In this document: positions 1 to 8,137 of the stretch, piece by piece
Numbering within the stretch: position 1 is the stretch's first letter
How the letters are laid out: each line of letters begins with the position of its first letter
Assembly: GCA_020636355.1 (NCBI GenBank)
Contig: JACJYB010000013.1
Coordinates: forward strand, 76,428-140,427
Origin: Lewinellaceae bacterium
Lineage (GTDB): Bacteria; Bacteroidota; Bacteroidia; Chitinophagales; Saprospiraceae
DNA: 64,000 bases
Direction: 5' to 3'
The notes under the pieces: model-generated
Told to the model about the DNA's origin: nothing
Databases searched by the model: none
What the model saw: the letters and a program-made list of their open reading frames with translations, nothing else
Program-made: the position numbers and the translations under genes

Positions 1-11
1 GGTAAGGGTTG

Positions 12-222
12 TCCTGCAATACCTTTTTGTCCATGGCTTAGCGCAATGGTTTTTTATTTCCTTCTTCCGGTCTCAAGCATGGCTTGGCCCGGCTGTCGGC
101 CGGGATGGACTTCGTCGATCCCGGTGAGGGGAGGTCCTGCAATACCTTTTTGTCCATTGCTTAGTGCAATGGTTTTTTATTTCCTTCTTCCGGTCTCAAG
201 CATGGCTTGGCCCGGCTGTCGG
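12..222. repeat. 88-bp direct repeat, two copies 123 bp apart
   Basis: Positions 12-99 and 135-222 are nearly identical, differing at about two positions (near 35 and 42 in the first copy). Each copy contains a hairpin followed by a T-run: 31-55 in copy 1 and 154-178 in copy 2, with stem ccattgc/gcaatgg and then tttttta. Each therefore looks like a plus-strand intrinsic terminator. The spacer between copies holds a perfect 7-bp hairpin at 100-124 (ccgggat/atcccgg). The first 17 bases of the core (16-32 and 140-156) recur inverted at 248-264, right at the 3' end of the tRNA gene. No gene is visible in the first 260 bases. Confidence 0.85.
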
Positions 223-228
223 AAATAA

Positions 229-256
229 AAAAGTCCCGCCATTGGCGGGACAAAAA
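229..256 (-). terminator. Intrinsic terminator after tRNA-Ser
   Basis: A perfect 8-bp stem (gtcccgcc/ggcgggac, 233-251, 3-nt loop) is followed on the minus strand by a T-run. A-rich sequence on the other side means it could also work on the plus strand. It lies 13 bases beyond the tRNA 3' end and most likely ends the dnaA/tRNA transcript. Confidence 0.8.
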
Positions 257-263
257 GGTATTG

Positions 264-352
264 CGGTGGAGGCGGGATTCGAACCCGCGGTACCCCTTTC
301 GAAGTACGACGGTTTAGCAAACCGTTGGTTTCAGCCACTCACCCACTCCACC
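264..352 (-). tRNA. tRNA-Ser (anticodon GCU)
   Basis: Read on the minus strand, the acceptor stem GGTGGAG pairs with CTCCACC. The T-arm contains GGTTCGAATCCC, and the anticodon loop (tttGCTaaa) reads AGC/AGU serine codons. A long variable arm (cgtacttcgaaaggggtacg) makes it a class II tRNA, as expected for serine. The discriminator base is G at 264. CCA is not encoded, because the sequence continues CAATACC. The gene lies about 50 bp downstream of dnaA on the same strand. Confidence 0.95.
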
Positions 353-403
353 GGGTGTTTGTCTGAATTGTGGGTTGGCAAAGATAACTTATTGCCTAAA
401 ATA

Positions 404-1810
404 TCAATAAGCCAAAGTCATTTTAATTTTTTTCTCGAGAGACTGCATCGAGCTGCGAAACTCCTGATCGGTATCCAGCAAATCCTGAACAGCTTTAATG
501 GCATAGATGACCGTACTATGATCTCGTCCACCAAACTCTTCTCCAATAGCTTTGAGGGGCTCATCGGTAAGATTTTTAGACAAATACATAGCCACTTGCC
601 TGGCCATTACGACTTCTCGTTTGCGGGTTTTGCTACTTATCCGGGCCACCGGCAAACCAAAGTGCTCTGCGACTATATTCTGGATGTTGGCAACATTGAT
701 CTCTTTATGCTGGCGCTGGACAAAATTTTGAATCACTTCCTTGGCCAGTTCGACCGTAATCTTCTTATTATTAAGAGAAGCCTGAGCAACCAGGCTGATC
801 AACACGCCTTCCAATTCCCGGACATTGCTATTGACATGGTAACAAATGTATTCCAATACTTTTTCCGGGATACTCGTCCTTTCTTTTTCTGCTTTTTTAT
901 GAAGAATCGCGATGCGTGTTTCCAGATCCGGAATTTGCAAGTCTGCATTGAGGCCCCACTTAAATCTGGATATCAACCGTTCTTCCAGGCCATCCAAATC
1001 CTTGGGAGGCCGGTCTGAAGTGAGTACGATCTGCTTCTGACTCTGATGCAGCTGGTTGAAGATGTGAAAGAAAATTTCCTGCGTTTTGGTTCGGTTGGCC
1101 AGAAACTGAATGTCATCAACTATCAATACGTCCACCAACTGGTAAAAGTTGATCAGATCGTTGATGGAATTGTTTTTAATGGCTTGGATGATCTGATTGG
1201 AAAACTTTTCAATGCTAACATAAAGGACGGTTTTATTCGAGCCATTTTGAACAATGGCGTTACCAATGGCATGTGCCAAATGGGTTTTACCTAATCCAAC
1301 ATCTCCAAAGATCACCAAAGGATTAAAAGCAGTCGCTCCCGGGCGATCAGCAACGGCGATTCCCGCACTGCGAGCGAGGCGATTGCAATCTCCTTCAACA
1401 AACGTATCAAAAGTGTACCATGAATTTAACTGAGGATCTACGCGCATCTTTTTGATACCCGGGATTACAAATGGGTTTTGAATCTGATTTGCGTTGATCA
1501 TCTCTACATCTTCATTGATCCAACTTCCGCCGCGCTGCGATTCGCTGGCTTGTTGATCCAGAAGTATCTGGTATTCCAGTCTACCTTTATCTCCTAATTC
1601 AGATTTGATGGTTTTCTTGAGAAGTCCTAGATAGTGTTCTTCCAACCATTCGTAAAAAAATTGGTTGGGGACTTGTATGGTAAGTATGTCATTATCCAGA
1701 CGTACCGGCTTGATCGGCTCAAACCAGGTCTTGAAACTCTGCATTGAAACGTTTTCGCGGATCTGTTGCAGACAATTTTCCCAGACTGTTGTACGGTCCT
1801 TTGTCACCAT
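404..1810 (-). CDS. dnaA: Chromosomal replication initiator DnaA
   Basis: DnaA is the AAA+ ATPase that binds DnaA boxes and melts the chromosomal origin. The 468-residue length is normal. The N-terminal helicase-loading domain is visible (VWENCLQQIRENVSMQSFKT), followed by a short linker. The AAA+ core has a Walker A motif GDVGLGKTH near residue 170 and Walker B LIVDDIQFL. The C-terminal DNA-binding domain carries the DnaA signature (GGRDHSTVIYAIKAV). The ATG at 1808-1810 starts a protein matching the family's N-terminus. The gene stands alone, followed by tRNA-Ser; its AT-rich upstream gap could hold regulatory DnaA sites. Confidence 0.98.
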   Translation of the reverse strand: MVTKDRTTVWENCLQQIRENVSMQSFKTWFEPIKPVRLDNDILTIQVPNQFFYEWLEEHYLGLLKKTIKSELGDKGRLEYQILLDQQASESQRGGSWINEDVEMINANQIQNPFVIPGIKKMRVDPQLNSWYTFDTFVEGDCNRLARSAGIAVADRPGATAFNPLVIFGDVGLGKTHLAHAIGNAIVQNGSNKTVLYVSIEKFSNQIIQAIKNNSINDLINFYQLVDVLIVDDIQFLANRTKTQEIFFHIFNQLHQSQKQIVLTSDRPPKDLDGLEERLISRFKWGLNADLQIPDLETRIAILHKKAEKERTSIPEKVLEYICYHVNSNVRELEGVLISLVAQASLNNKKITVELAKEVIQNFVQRQHKEINVANIQNIVAEHFGLPVARISSKTRKREVVMARQVAMYLSKNLTDEPLKAIGEEFGGRDHSTVIYAIKAVQDLLDTDQEFRSSMQSLEKKIKMTLAY

Positions 1811-2100
1811 TCTCAGAAATTGATCCTCTTACTAACTCGTTCTTCTTCACGATCCTGGGAGCAGCATCGAATTATCAGGTTCTACTCCTGCCCTAGCAGC
1901 GTCCAGCTTTAGACAGAGTGTAACAAAGATTGCAATTTTTTTTGATATATCGAGATCAAATCACGCAATCTTTAATATTATTTGCCTAATTTTATAATAT
2001 GCTGGTTATCAACATTTTGATTATTGCCAGCCCAGCATTTTCACCCGGTTTTTTTGTTTGGGGCTGCAAGGTAAGTAAAATAATATGAAGCGGGAAGCGT
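1811..2100. other. AT-rich intergenic region upstream of dnaA; possible DnaA-box
   Basis: About 290 bases separate the dnaA start from the end of the metallophosphatase gene. The stretch 1925-2000 is strongly AT-rich. One sequence, ttatcaaca at 2006-2014, is one base from the classical DnaA box ttatccaca. A single box and an AT-rich segment next to dnaA are compatible with autoregulation or part of an origin. There is no cluster of boxes, so oriC is not shown. Confidence 0.25.
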
Positions 2101-3015
2101 TCAGGAAACTTGTAAATTACTACAGGTCACACAATGATTGCGTTTGTTCTTTTCAAGGTAAATATCCAGTCGTCCAAGGATCAAACCAGCCCATCCAACC
2201 TGATTGATAATCACCGGTTTACCAACTTGATTATTCCGGGTCTCGGGTCTGTCCATAAAGGTATGGGTATGTCCACCGATGATGATGTCGATATTTTCAG
2301 AACGGTCTGCCAACACCTGATCGGAAACCTTGTTCTCCTTATAGCGGTATCCTAAATGAGAGAGGCAAATAACCAAATTACATTTTTCTTCATGCACAAG
2401 GTGTTTTGCTATACGGTTTCCCTCCAGAACCGGGTCCAAATACCTGGTCTCGCCATAAAGTTTATCCGGCACCAGACCTGTTAATTCGATACCCAGCCCA
2501 AAGACACCAATCCGTATGTCATCACGGGTAAATACCTTATAGACACTTACCAGCTCCTCCATGGGTGTATTGCGAAAATCGTAGTTCGCTATCAACAACG
2601 GAAAATTTGCATGGGGCATTTGTCTGGCCAGGCCTTCTATGCCAGCATCAAAATCATGGTTGCCGATAGTCCCTGCATCATACCCCATATCGGACATTAA
2701 TTGCATCTCGAGTTCGCCCTTGAAAAAATTAAAATAAGGCGTACCCTGAAAGATATCCCCTGCATCGACTAATAGCACATTGGGTTCAACATTGCGGACC
2801 GCCGCAATCATTGCAGCCCTACGAGCAGCGCCCCCCTGCCCCTGGTTACGGCTACCATCCATCGGAAAGGGATCAATTCGACTATGTACGTCATTGGTAT
2901 GCAGCAGGGTAAGCTTAGTCACCTCAGGCTGACCCACAGCAGCCAGGAGTGAACTACTCCACAATAAACTACCAGTGGCTAGCGTGGACTGTCTTAGAAA
3001 CTGTCTTCTGATCAT
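2101..3015 (-). CDS. Tat-exported 5'-nucleotidase-type metallophosphatase (catalytic half)
   Basis: This is a periplasmic calcineurin-like phosphoesterase of the UshA / 5'-nucleotidase family, 304 aa. The N-terminus MIRRQFLRQSTLATGSLLW is a twin-arginine signal (RRQFLRQ). All metal-binding blocks are present in order: HTNDVHSR, DAGDIFQG, GNHDFD, SHLGYR and GGHTHT. It ends shortly after the metallophosphatase fold and lacks the C-terminal substrate-binding domain that UshA carries on the same chain. That domain is encoded by the gene immediately upstream, whose stop overlaps this ATG by 4 bp (ATGA, 3012-3015). Co-translation suggests the two proteins work together on nucleotides or related phosphoesters. 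The exact substrate cannot be read from the sequence. Confidence 0.9.
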   Translation of the reverse strand: MIRRQFLRQSTLATGSLLWSSSLLAAVGQPEVTKLTLLHTNDVHSRIDPFPMDGSRNQGQGGAARRAAMIAAVRNVEPNVLLVDAGDIFQGTPYFNFFKGELEMQLMSDMGYDAGTIGNHDFDAGIEGLARQMPHANFPLLIANYDFRNTPMEELVSVYKVFTRDDIRIGVFGLGIELTGLVPDKLYGETRYLDPVLEGNRIAKHLVHEEKCNLVICLSHLGYRYKENKVSDQVLADRSENIDIIIGGHTHTFMDRPETRNNQVGKPVIINQVGWAGLILGRLDIYLEKNKRNHCVTCSNLQVS

Positions 3016-3773
3016 TCGTTGATGAGTTTAACCCGGCCATCTTTAACCGCATCAATGGTATGTCCCTTCTCCGTCTCCTCTTTAACATACTGTATCAAGC
3101 CATCCCGAATCAGGAGCCCCGTCGTCTCCTGGGGGTTATCCTTAAAAAAATCGCAATTATCCCCGCCATTTGCAACGTAATCAGGCAATGCAACCCGGTA
3201 ACCACGATCGCCCCGAATGGCTTCTCCGTTTAATAAAATGTTTTCAGCATGGCCATCCCGTATGGAATAAGTAATGCCTTTGCTGATGGGCCAACCGCCC
3301 GATGCAGCCATATGGTTGATGAACTGAATTAGCTCTGTACTATCTAAGGTGAGAATTATCAAATAGTTATCGAAAGGCATTAACTCGTAAATGGTTCCAA
3401 CTTTAACAGGACCGGCAGTTAAATTACTTATTCGAATACCTCCAAAATTCTGGACGGCAAAGTCGACCGGAGTACTGCTGACTGTATTTGCCATAGCTAC
3501 CAAAGCATCACCAAACCAATTGCCGAGCGGTGATTCCGGCCTCTCTTTAATCATTGTTTTGGTACAACGCCCAATAACGGCTTCCATAGCTTCCGTCAGC
3601 TGATTTCGGTAAGGTGCAATGCTTTGATCCACCTTCGTATCAATGGCTCCGGGTTGAACGGATTGACTTGATTTTTCAACCTTTGCCAAATGGTAGACAG
3701 GCTTGCAGCCGGCAAGTAAACCTAAAATAATGAAGAAGACCGTATGGGATAAACCTTTATAACGCTTAAACAT
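3012..3773 (-). CDS. Lipoprotein, 5'-nucleotidase C-terminal domain (substrate-binding half)
   Basis: The start is set at 3773 because MFKRYKGLSHTVFFIILGLLAGC is a clear lipoprotein signal with lipobox LLAGC. An upstream ATG at 3848 would add 25 residues with no signal character and a larger overlap with the preceding gene. The mature part resembles the 5'-nucleotidase C-terminal domain: PLGNWFGDALV, VDFAVQNFGGIR, GTIYELMPFDN, and YRVALPDYVANGGD near the end. In UshA this domain binds the nucleotide base. Here it is a separate lipoprotein, translated just before the catalytic half with ATGA coupling. It overlaps the upstream gene by 8 bp. Confidence 0.88.
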   Translation of the reverse strand: MFKRYKGLSHTVFFIILGLLAGCKPVYHLAKVEKSSQSVQPGAIDTKVDQSIAPYRNQLTEAMEAVIGRCTKTMIKERPESPLGNWFGDALVAMANTVSSTPVDFAVQNFGGIRISNLTAGPVKVGTIYELMPFDNYLIILTLDSTELIQFINHMAASGGWPISKGITYSIRDGHAENILLNGEAIRGDRGYRVALPDYVANGGDNCDFFKDNPQETTGLLIRDGLIQYVKEETEKGHTIDAVKDGRVKLINE

Positions 3774-4299
3774 AAAGTTGAACTTCTTGATTGATTGCAG
3801 CCAAGGCTTTATACAGTGGGTTTTTATCCGGTAGAGGATCCAATTCAAAAAGCTTCTGGATCAATTGGTCGCCAATACCTTGTTCTCCGACCGATTGCAT
3901 GGCCTGATTAACTATATGGGTAACGTCATCTTTTGCCAACCGGATGATTTGCCACAACTTGTGGGACACATAGATCTGTTGGCTCATATTGTGTTCAAAT
4001 TCTTTCTGGATACTGATGAAGATCGCCGCACCAAGATCCTGAGCCGTAATCCCCGGACTATTTAATCTGAATATCAATTGAGGAATAGAAATCCTTTCAC
4101 AGAATAATGCCAGGCGCTCATAGGCTTGTAATTTAAGCGGACTGTGTTGCTGCCTGGCTGACCGCAGGTTACTGGATTGGTTCAAACCGAAATAAAGCCT
4201 GAAGAAATACCTGCCGAGCCAAAACAATGCTAAAGCCAGGGCAGTCAATTTGATCAGAAAGTAAACAAGTTGGATGCCTCCGGAGAGTATATCGGTCAT
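3766..4299 (-). CDS. Membrane-anchored protein of unknown function
   Basis: This 177-aa protein begins with one hydrophobic segment (about residues 9-35, LVYFLIKLTALALALFWLGR). The remainder is soluble and probably mostly helical, with a heptad-like, charged C-terminal half. I do not recognise a family. It is the first gene of the 4299-2101 minus-strand operon and overlaps the next gene by 8 bp, so it may belong with the split 5'-nucleotidase pair. No catalytic motif is visible. Confidence 0.75.
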   Translation of the reverse strand: MTDILSGGIQLVYFLIKLTALALALFWLGRYFFRLYFGLNQSSNLRSARQQHSPLKLQAYERLALFCERISIPQLIFRLNSPGITAQDLGAAIFISIQKEFEHNMSQQIYVSHKLWQIIRLAKDDVTHIVNQAMQSVGEQGIGDQLIQKLFELDPLPDKNPLYKALAAINQEVQLYV

Positions 4300-4355
4300 G
4301 GTCTGCGATTAAAGGAACGAAGTTAATGAACTAAAGAACTAAGGGTTATGTTAAA

Positions 4356-4384
4356 TTGGAAAATTAGCGTTTTCTTTATATTTG
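4356..4384 (+). promoter_or_regulatory. Bacteroidota-type promoter of the Fe-S assembly gene
   Basis: ttg at 4356-4358, an 18-nt spacer and TATATTTG at 4377-4384 match the Bacteroidota TTG-N(17-23)-TAnnTTTG promoter. The ATG of the downstream gene is 17 bases after the -7 box. Confidence 0.7.
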
Positions 4385-4401
4385 TATAAAATCTAAATAA
4401 G

Positions 4402-4752
4402 ATGGCTGAGGCGAATACCCAAATAGAACCTATTCAGCTGACAGACGGGGCAGTTAAGCAACTCCGTGCAATCATGTCGGAGCAGAACATCACGGATGAA
4501 TATGGGCTTCGTGTTGGGGTTAAAGGAGGTGGTTGTTCCGGATTCAGTTACCAGTTGGGCTTCGATCATCCGAAAGAACATGACGATATCTATCTGATCA
4601 ATGGCATGCGCGTATTTATGCAAAAGGCGCATGCGATTTACTTGCTAGGCATGGAAATCGATTGGGTCGAAGGTTTGAATAACCGGGGGTTCTCGTTTAA
4701 TAATCCAAATGCAAAAGACACCTGCGGTTGTGGGACTTCCTTTTCCGCGTAA
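4402..4752 (+). CDS. Iron-sulfur cluster assembly/carrier protein, IscA/ErpA/SufA type
   Basis: This 116-aa A-type carrier accepts Fe-S clusters and passes them to apo-proteins in the cytoplasm. The three family cysteines are present: one in GGGCSGFSY near residue 48 and two in TCGCGTSF at the C-terminus. The length matches the HesB/IscA family. It stands alone between divergent or convergent neighbours, with its own promoter upstream and terminator downstream, rather than in an isc or suf operon. Motifs alone do not separate IscA, ErpA and SufA, so no symbol is given. Confidence 0.93.
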   Translation: MAEANTQIEPIQLTDGAVKQLRAIMSEQNITDEYGLRVGVKGGGCSGFSYQLGFDHPKEHDDIYLINGMRVFMQKAHAIYLLGMEIDWVEGLNNRGFSFNNPNAKDTCGCGTSFSA

Positions 4753-4788
4753 AAACATTTTTACATATCAAAGGCTAAGAAGAAAAGA

Positions 4789-4820
4789 CCGGGTGAATGA
4801 ACATTCATCCGGTTTTTCTT
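4789..4820 (+). terminator. Intrinsic terminator of the Fe-S assembly gene
   Basis: Stem ccgggtgaat/attcatccgg (one G-U pair, 4789-4812) is followed by tttttctttt on the plus strand. On the minus strand the wobble becomes a mismatch, so the plus direction is favoured. Confidence 0.8.
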
Positions 4821-4843
4821 TTAAATCGTTGGCACTGTTGTAT

Positions 4844-5224
4844 TTAACGGGCTTGAACCGCAAATGCCATAAATTCACTTTTAAGTTCTTTAAACATCTG
4901 TTTGTAGGTGTCCATGGCTGACCGCATGCTTCGGTGATCGCCAATAGGTCCATGCTCACCCGGCTCAGTTTTAGCTATCCGGACCAAAAGATCTTCATGC
5001 ACGTTGATCTGGTGCCGTATTTCGTCATTCACTTCACGCTGCCGGATAAACTGATTCTGGAAATGTTCCACCCAACGCATTGCTTCGGAATCAGGGTTCC
5101 CGGTTGCAATTTCTTCCAGCCGGTGTGTTAATACCCCCAGATCATCAAGATAGAACTCCAGATCATTTTTCCAGCTTAAGTGCTCGGCATGCAGGTCCTG
5201 CATGTCGACGGTATACTCTTTCAT
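4844..5224 (-). CDS. Small helical protein of unknown function
   Basis: This 126-aa protein is highly charged and predicted from composition to be almost entirely helical. Long heptad-like stretches (LHAEHLSWKNDLEFYLDDLGVLTHRLEEIA and onward) are split here only by a Gly/Pro turn. There are no cysteines, no signal peptide and no membrane segment. It has several His residues in an otherwise four-helix-bundle-like pattern. I do not recognise the family, and no function is inferred. It lies alone between the Fe-S gene (convergent) and icd (same strand, about 170 bp away). Confidence 0.7.
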   Translation of the reverse strand: MKEYTVDMQDLHAEHLSWKNDLEFYLDDLGVLTHRLEEIATGNPDSEAMRWVEHFQNQFIRQREVNDEIRHQINVHEDLLVRIAKTEPGEHGPIGDHRSMRSAMDTYKQMFKELKSEFMAFAVQAR

Positions 5225-5392
5225 AACCTTTGCTTTTTTACAAATAAAAAAATCACAGCCCGGTTATCTGAGCGCAATGATCACAACAGTTAATGAGCTT
5301 GATCATTCCGTTACCTTGAATAACCAATCCGGTTCAGTCTGCGCACTGCCTGAAAAACCAGGAAAGAAGAGAGTGTTGAATGGCGGATTCTA

Positions 5393-6658
5393 CTACATGT
5401 TGTTGACGATCTCCTTTCCGAATTCACTGCACTTCAACAAGGTCGCGCCTTCCATCAAGCGGTGGAAGTCATACGTTACATGTTTTTTACCAATTGCACG
5501 CTCCATCCCTGAAGTGATCAGATCAGCCGCTTCTTGCCAGCCCATGTATTCGAACATCATTACTCCGGAGAGGATTACTGAGGAAGGGTTGACTTTATCC
5601 AGTCCTGCATACTTTGGAGCGGTACCATGTGTTGCTTCAAATATGGCGGAGCCATTGATGTAATTGATGTTTGCTCCCGGTGCAATTCCAATTCCCCCAA
5701 CCATGGCAGCCAAAGCGTCGGAAATGTAGTCACCATTCAAATTCAACGTTGCAATGACGTCGTATTCTGCAGGCCTTAAGAGGATTTGTTGGAGGAAAGC
5801 ATCTGCAATTACGTCTTTGATGAGCAATTTTCCACTTTTCATTGCTGCGTCCTGAGCCGCATTGGCTGCTTCACTTCCTTCTTTCTCTACGATCCGGTCG
5901 TACTGTGCCCAGGTGAATACTTTATCTGCATATTCGCGCTCGGCAACTTCATATCCCCATTCTTTGAACTTGCCCTCGGTGAACTTCATGATGTTCCCTT
6001 TGTGAACCAGCGTGACGGATTTTTTACCCTGAGCCAACGCGTAATCTATCGCTGCCCGAACCAACCGCTCAGTTCCTTCAACGGATACCGGCTTAATACC
6101 AAGTGAAACGGAATTTGGAAAGCGGATTTGCTTAACGCCCATTTCATCGATCAGGAAGCTCTTGACTTTCTCACATTCCGGAGTTCCGTTTAAATATTCA
6201 ATACCGGCATAGATATCCTCTGTGTTTTCCCGGTAAATGGTCATGTTCACTTTCTCCGGATAAACAACCGGGCTGGGAACCCCTTCGAACCAACGTACCG
6301 GACGCACACAGGCGTATAAATCCAATTTTTGGCGAAGTGCCACGTTCAGGGAACGAATACCACCGCCTACCGGGGTGGTCAAGGGCCCTTTGATTGCAAT
6401 CAAATATTCTTCAATGGTGTCTAAAGTCTCCTGTGGCAGCCAGCTGCCGGTTTTCTCGAAGGCCTTCTCTCCGGCCAGTACCTCAATCCAATGAATTTTC
6501 CGCTGACCTCCATATGCTTTCTCTACAGCTGCATCAAAGACCAACTGAGAAGCATACCAGATATCCGGTCCGGTACCATCACCTTCAATAAAAGGAATAA
6601 TCGGATTATTCGGAACCTGAAGAGCTCCGTCCTTAATTGTAACCTTAGATCCACTCAT
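5393..6658 (-). CDS. icd: Isocitrate dehydrogenase (NADP-dependent type)
   Basis: This enzyme converts isocitrate to 2-oxoglutarate and CO2 in the TCA cycle. The 421-residue length is that of the E. coli Icd type. Visible signatures are IPFIEGDGTGPDIW at the N-terminus, the substrate-binding loop RSLNVALRQ (containing the serine that E. coli regulates by phosphorylation), IYRENTEDIYAG, and the metal-binding and dinucleotide region LNGDYISDALAAMVGGIGIAPGAN followed by ATHGTAPKYAG. Residues around HGTAPKYAGLDKVNP are consistent with NADP rather than NAD use. It is a single-gene unit. A TAnnTTTG -7 box lies on the minus strand at 6707-6714, without a convincing -33 element. Confidence 0.96.
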   Translation of the reverse strand: MSGSKVTIKDGALQVPNNPIIPFIEGDGTGPDIWYASQLVFDAAVEKAYGGQRKIHWIEVLAGEKAFEKTGSWLPQETLDTIEEYLIAIKGPLTTPVGGGIRSLNVALRQKLDLYACVRPVRWFEGVPSPVVYPEKVNMTIYRENTEDIYAGIEYLNGTPECEKVKSFLIDEMGVKQIRFPNSVSLGIKPVSVEGTERLVRAAIDYALAQGKKSVTLVHKGNIMKFTEGKFKEWGYEVAEREYADKVFTWAQYDRIVEKEGSEAANAAQDAAMKSGKLLIKDVIADAFLQQILLRPAEYDVIATLNLNGDYISDALAAMVGGIGIAPGANINYINGSAIFEATHGTAPKYAGLDKVNPSSVILSGVMMFEYMGWQEAADLITSGMERAIGKKHVTYDFHRLMEGATLLKCSEFGKEIVNNM

Positions 6659-6793
6659 TGATATTATCTTTTATATTAATTTGTAAATTGTCCAGAAAAA
6701 TCGGGGCAAAGGTATAAAAATACGGGGTCATCCCGGCATGGAATCCTGGTAACTTATCATTTTTTTCCATCTTTGTCCGGCAACGCTTGATGT

Positions 6794-7825
6794 ATGCATA
6801 ATCCATATTTAAACCCTCAAGGAAGTGGCGGTCCTCCGGAAGACCAAATCATTGAAAAGGCGCTTAGGCCCAAGGATTTACAGGAATTTCATGGACAGCT
6901 TAAGATCGTTGAGAATCTGAAGATTTTCATACAGGCTGCCCGTCAGCGTGGAGAAGCGCTCGATCATGTATTGTTACACGGCCCACCGGGTCTGGGCAAG
7001 ACCACCCTCGCCCATATCATCGCCAATGAACTGGATAAAAATTTAAGAATGACCTCAGGTCCGGTGATTGAAAAACCAGGTGATCTGGCCGGGCTATTAA
7101 CGAATCTCCAGGAAGGCGATGTGCTTTTCATCGACGAAATACACCGCCTGAATAATGTCGTTGAAGAATATTTGTATTCGGCTATGGAGGATTACCGGAT
7201 CGATATTCTGATTGACAGCGGTCCCAATGCCCGTAGTGTTCAGATTGGTCTGGCGCCTTTTACGCTGGTAGGAGCAACAACCCGGGTGGGGCTACTCACC
7301 CCGCCAATGCGAGCCCGCTTTGGCATTACATTTCATTTGGATTATTACAACAGTGATGTACTGGCCGGTATTATCAAGCGATCTGCCAATATCCTGCAAG
7401 TTCCCATCGACGATAAAGGAGCCTACGAAATTGCACGAAGGAGCCGAGGCACGCCCCGGATCGCCAATGCATTGCTCAGACGTATCCGCGATTTTGCGCA
7501 AATCAAAGGCGATGGCCACATCGACCAGGGCATAGCTTCTTTTGGATTGGAAGCATTGAATGTTGACATCCATGGTCTGGATGAAATGGACAACCGCATA
7601 CTTAGTGCCATCATCCATAAGTTCAAAGGGGGACCGGTCGGGTTGACTACCATTGCCACAGCAGTCGGTGAAGAACCGGGCACCATTGAAGAAGTTCACG
7701 AACCCTTTCTTATCATGGAAGGCTTTATACAAAGGACTCCCAGGGGAAGAGAAGCAACTGAAAAGGCCTACAAGCATTTAAAAGTCGTTCCGCCAACGCA
7801 GGGCCAGGGCAAACTTTTTGAATAA
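6794..7825 (+). CDS. ruvB: Holliday junction branch migration ATPase RuvB
   Basis: RuvB is the AAA+ motor that, with RuvA, drives branch migration of Holliday junctions during recombinational repair. The length of 343 aa is normal. Motifs in order are LRPKDLQEFHGQ, Walker A HGPPGLGKTTLAH (near residue 60), Walker B LFIDEIHRL, sensor 1 LVGATTR, the arginine-finger region MRARFGI, and a C-terminal winged-helix domain (VGLTTIATAVGEEPGTIEEV ... RTPRGREAT). The ATG at 6794 is chosen over the overlapping out-of-frame ATG at 6790. ruvA and ruvC are not in the window. Confidence 0.98.
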   Translation: MHNPYLNPQGSGGPPEDQIIEKALRPKDLQEFHGQLKIVENLKIFIQAARQRGEALDHVLLHGPPGLGKTTLAHIIANELDKNLRMTSGPVIEKPGDLAGLLTNLQEGDVLFIDEIHRLNNVVEEYLYSAMEDYRIDILIDSGPNARSVQIGLAPFTLVGATTRVGLLTPPMRARFGITFHLDYYNSDVLAGIIKRSANILQVPIDDKGAYEIARRSRGTPRIANALLRRIRDFAQIKGDGHIDQGIASFGLEALNVDIHGLDEMDNRILSAIIHKFKGGPVGLTTIATAVGEEPGTIEEVHEPFLIMEGFIQRTPRGREATEKAYKHLKVVPPTQGQGKLFE

Positions 7826-7856
7826 AAAAAAAGCACCCGATTTTCACCGGATGCTT
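7823..7856 (-). terminator. Intrinsic terminator of the CsbD/DUF1328 unit
   Basis: On the minus strand aagcatccg pairs with cgggtgctt (one T-G wobble, 7831-7856), followed by eight or more T. In the plus direction the wobble becomes a C-A mismatch and there is no T-run, so it most likely serves the minus-strand gene. It overlaps the ruvB stop region. Confidence 0.7.
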
Positions 7857-7889
7857 CTTAAAATAGTAAGCGTAATGATTCCTGCCGAC

Positions 7890-8093
7890 TTAATTAAGCA
7901 GATCTTGTAATTCACGGCTTACTGCTTCCTTTGATTTGCCTAATTTTTTCTCGAGAAGTCCCATAAGCTGATCGGCTTTCCCGTCCACTTTTGTTAATTC
8001 ATCATCGGTCAGCTCACCGTATTTCTCTTTAAGCTTTCCTTTTAACAAATCCCAATTTCCTTCCATTTTCAATTTTATTGCATTCAATTCCAT
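7890..8093 (-). CDS. CsbD-family stress protein
   Basis: This 67-aa hydrophilic protein has the CsbD/YjbJ pattern: MEGNWDLLKGKLKEKYGELTDDEL followed here by a helical tail with GKADQLMGLLEKKLG. CsbD proteins are general-stress proteins of unknown biochemical role, controlled by stress sigma factors in several bacteria. The gene follows a DUF1328 gene by 44 bp in the same direction. The pair lies downstream of an ECF-like promoter at 8352-8383, which fits stress control. Confidence 0.92.
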   Translation of the reverse strand: MELNAIKLKMEGNWDLLKGKLKEKYGELTDDELTKVDGKADQLMGLLEKKLGKSKEAVSRELQDLLN

Positions 8094-8137
8094 TATTATT
8101 ATAATTTATGCGGTTATCAAAATAATACCTGATTTCA

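Noticed and set aside
164..1018. Long plus-strand open frame opposite dnaA and the tRNA gene
   Set aside because: It runs through the tRNA and antisense to a certain dnaA; its product has no family character.
5202..5663. Plus-strand open frame overlapping icd's 3' end
   Set aside because: Most of it is antisense to conserved Icd sequence; no ribosome site or family pattern.
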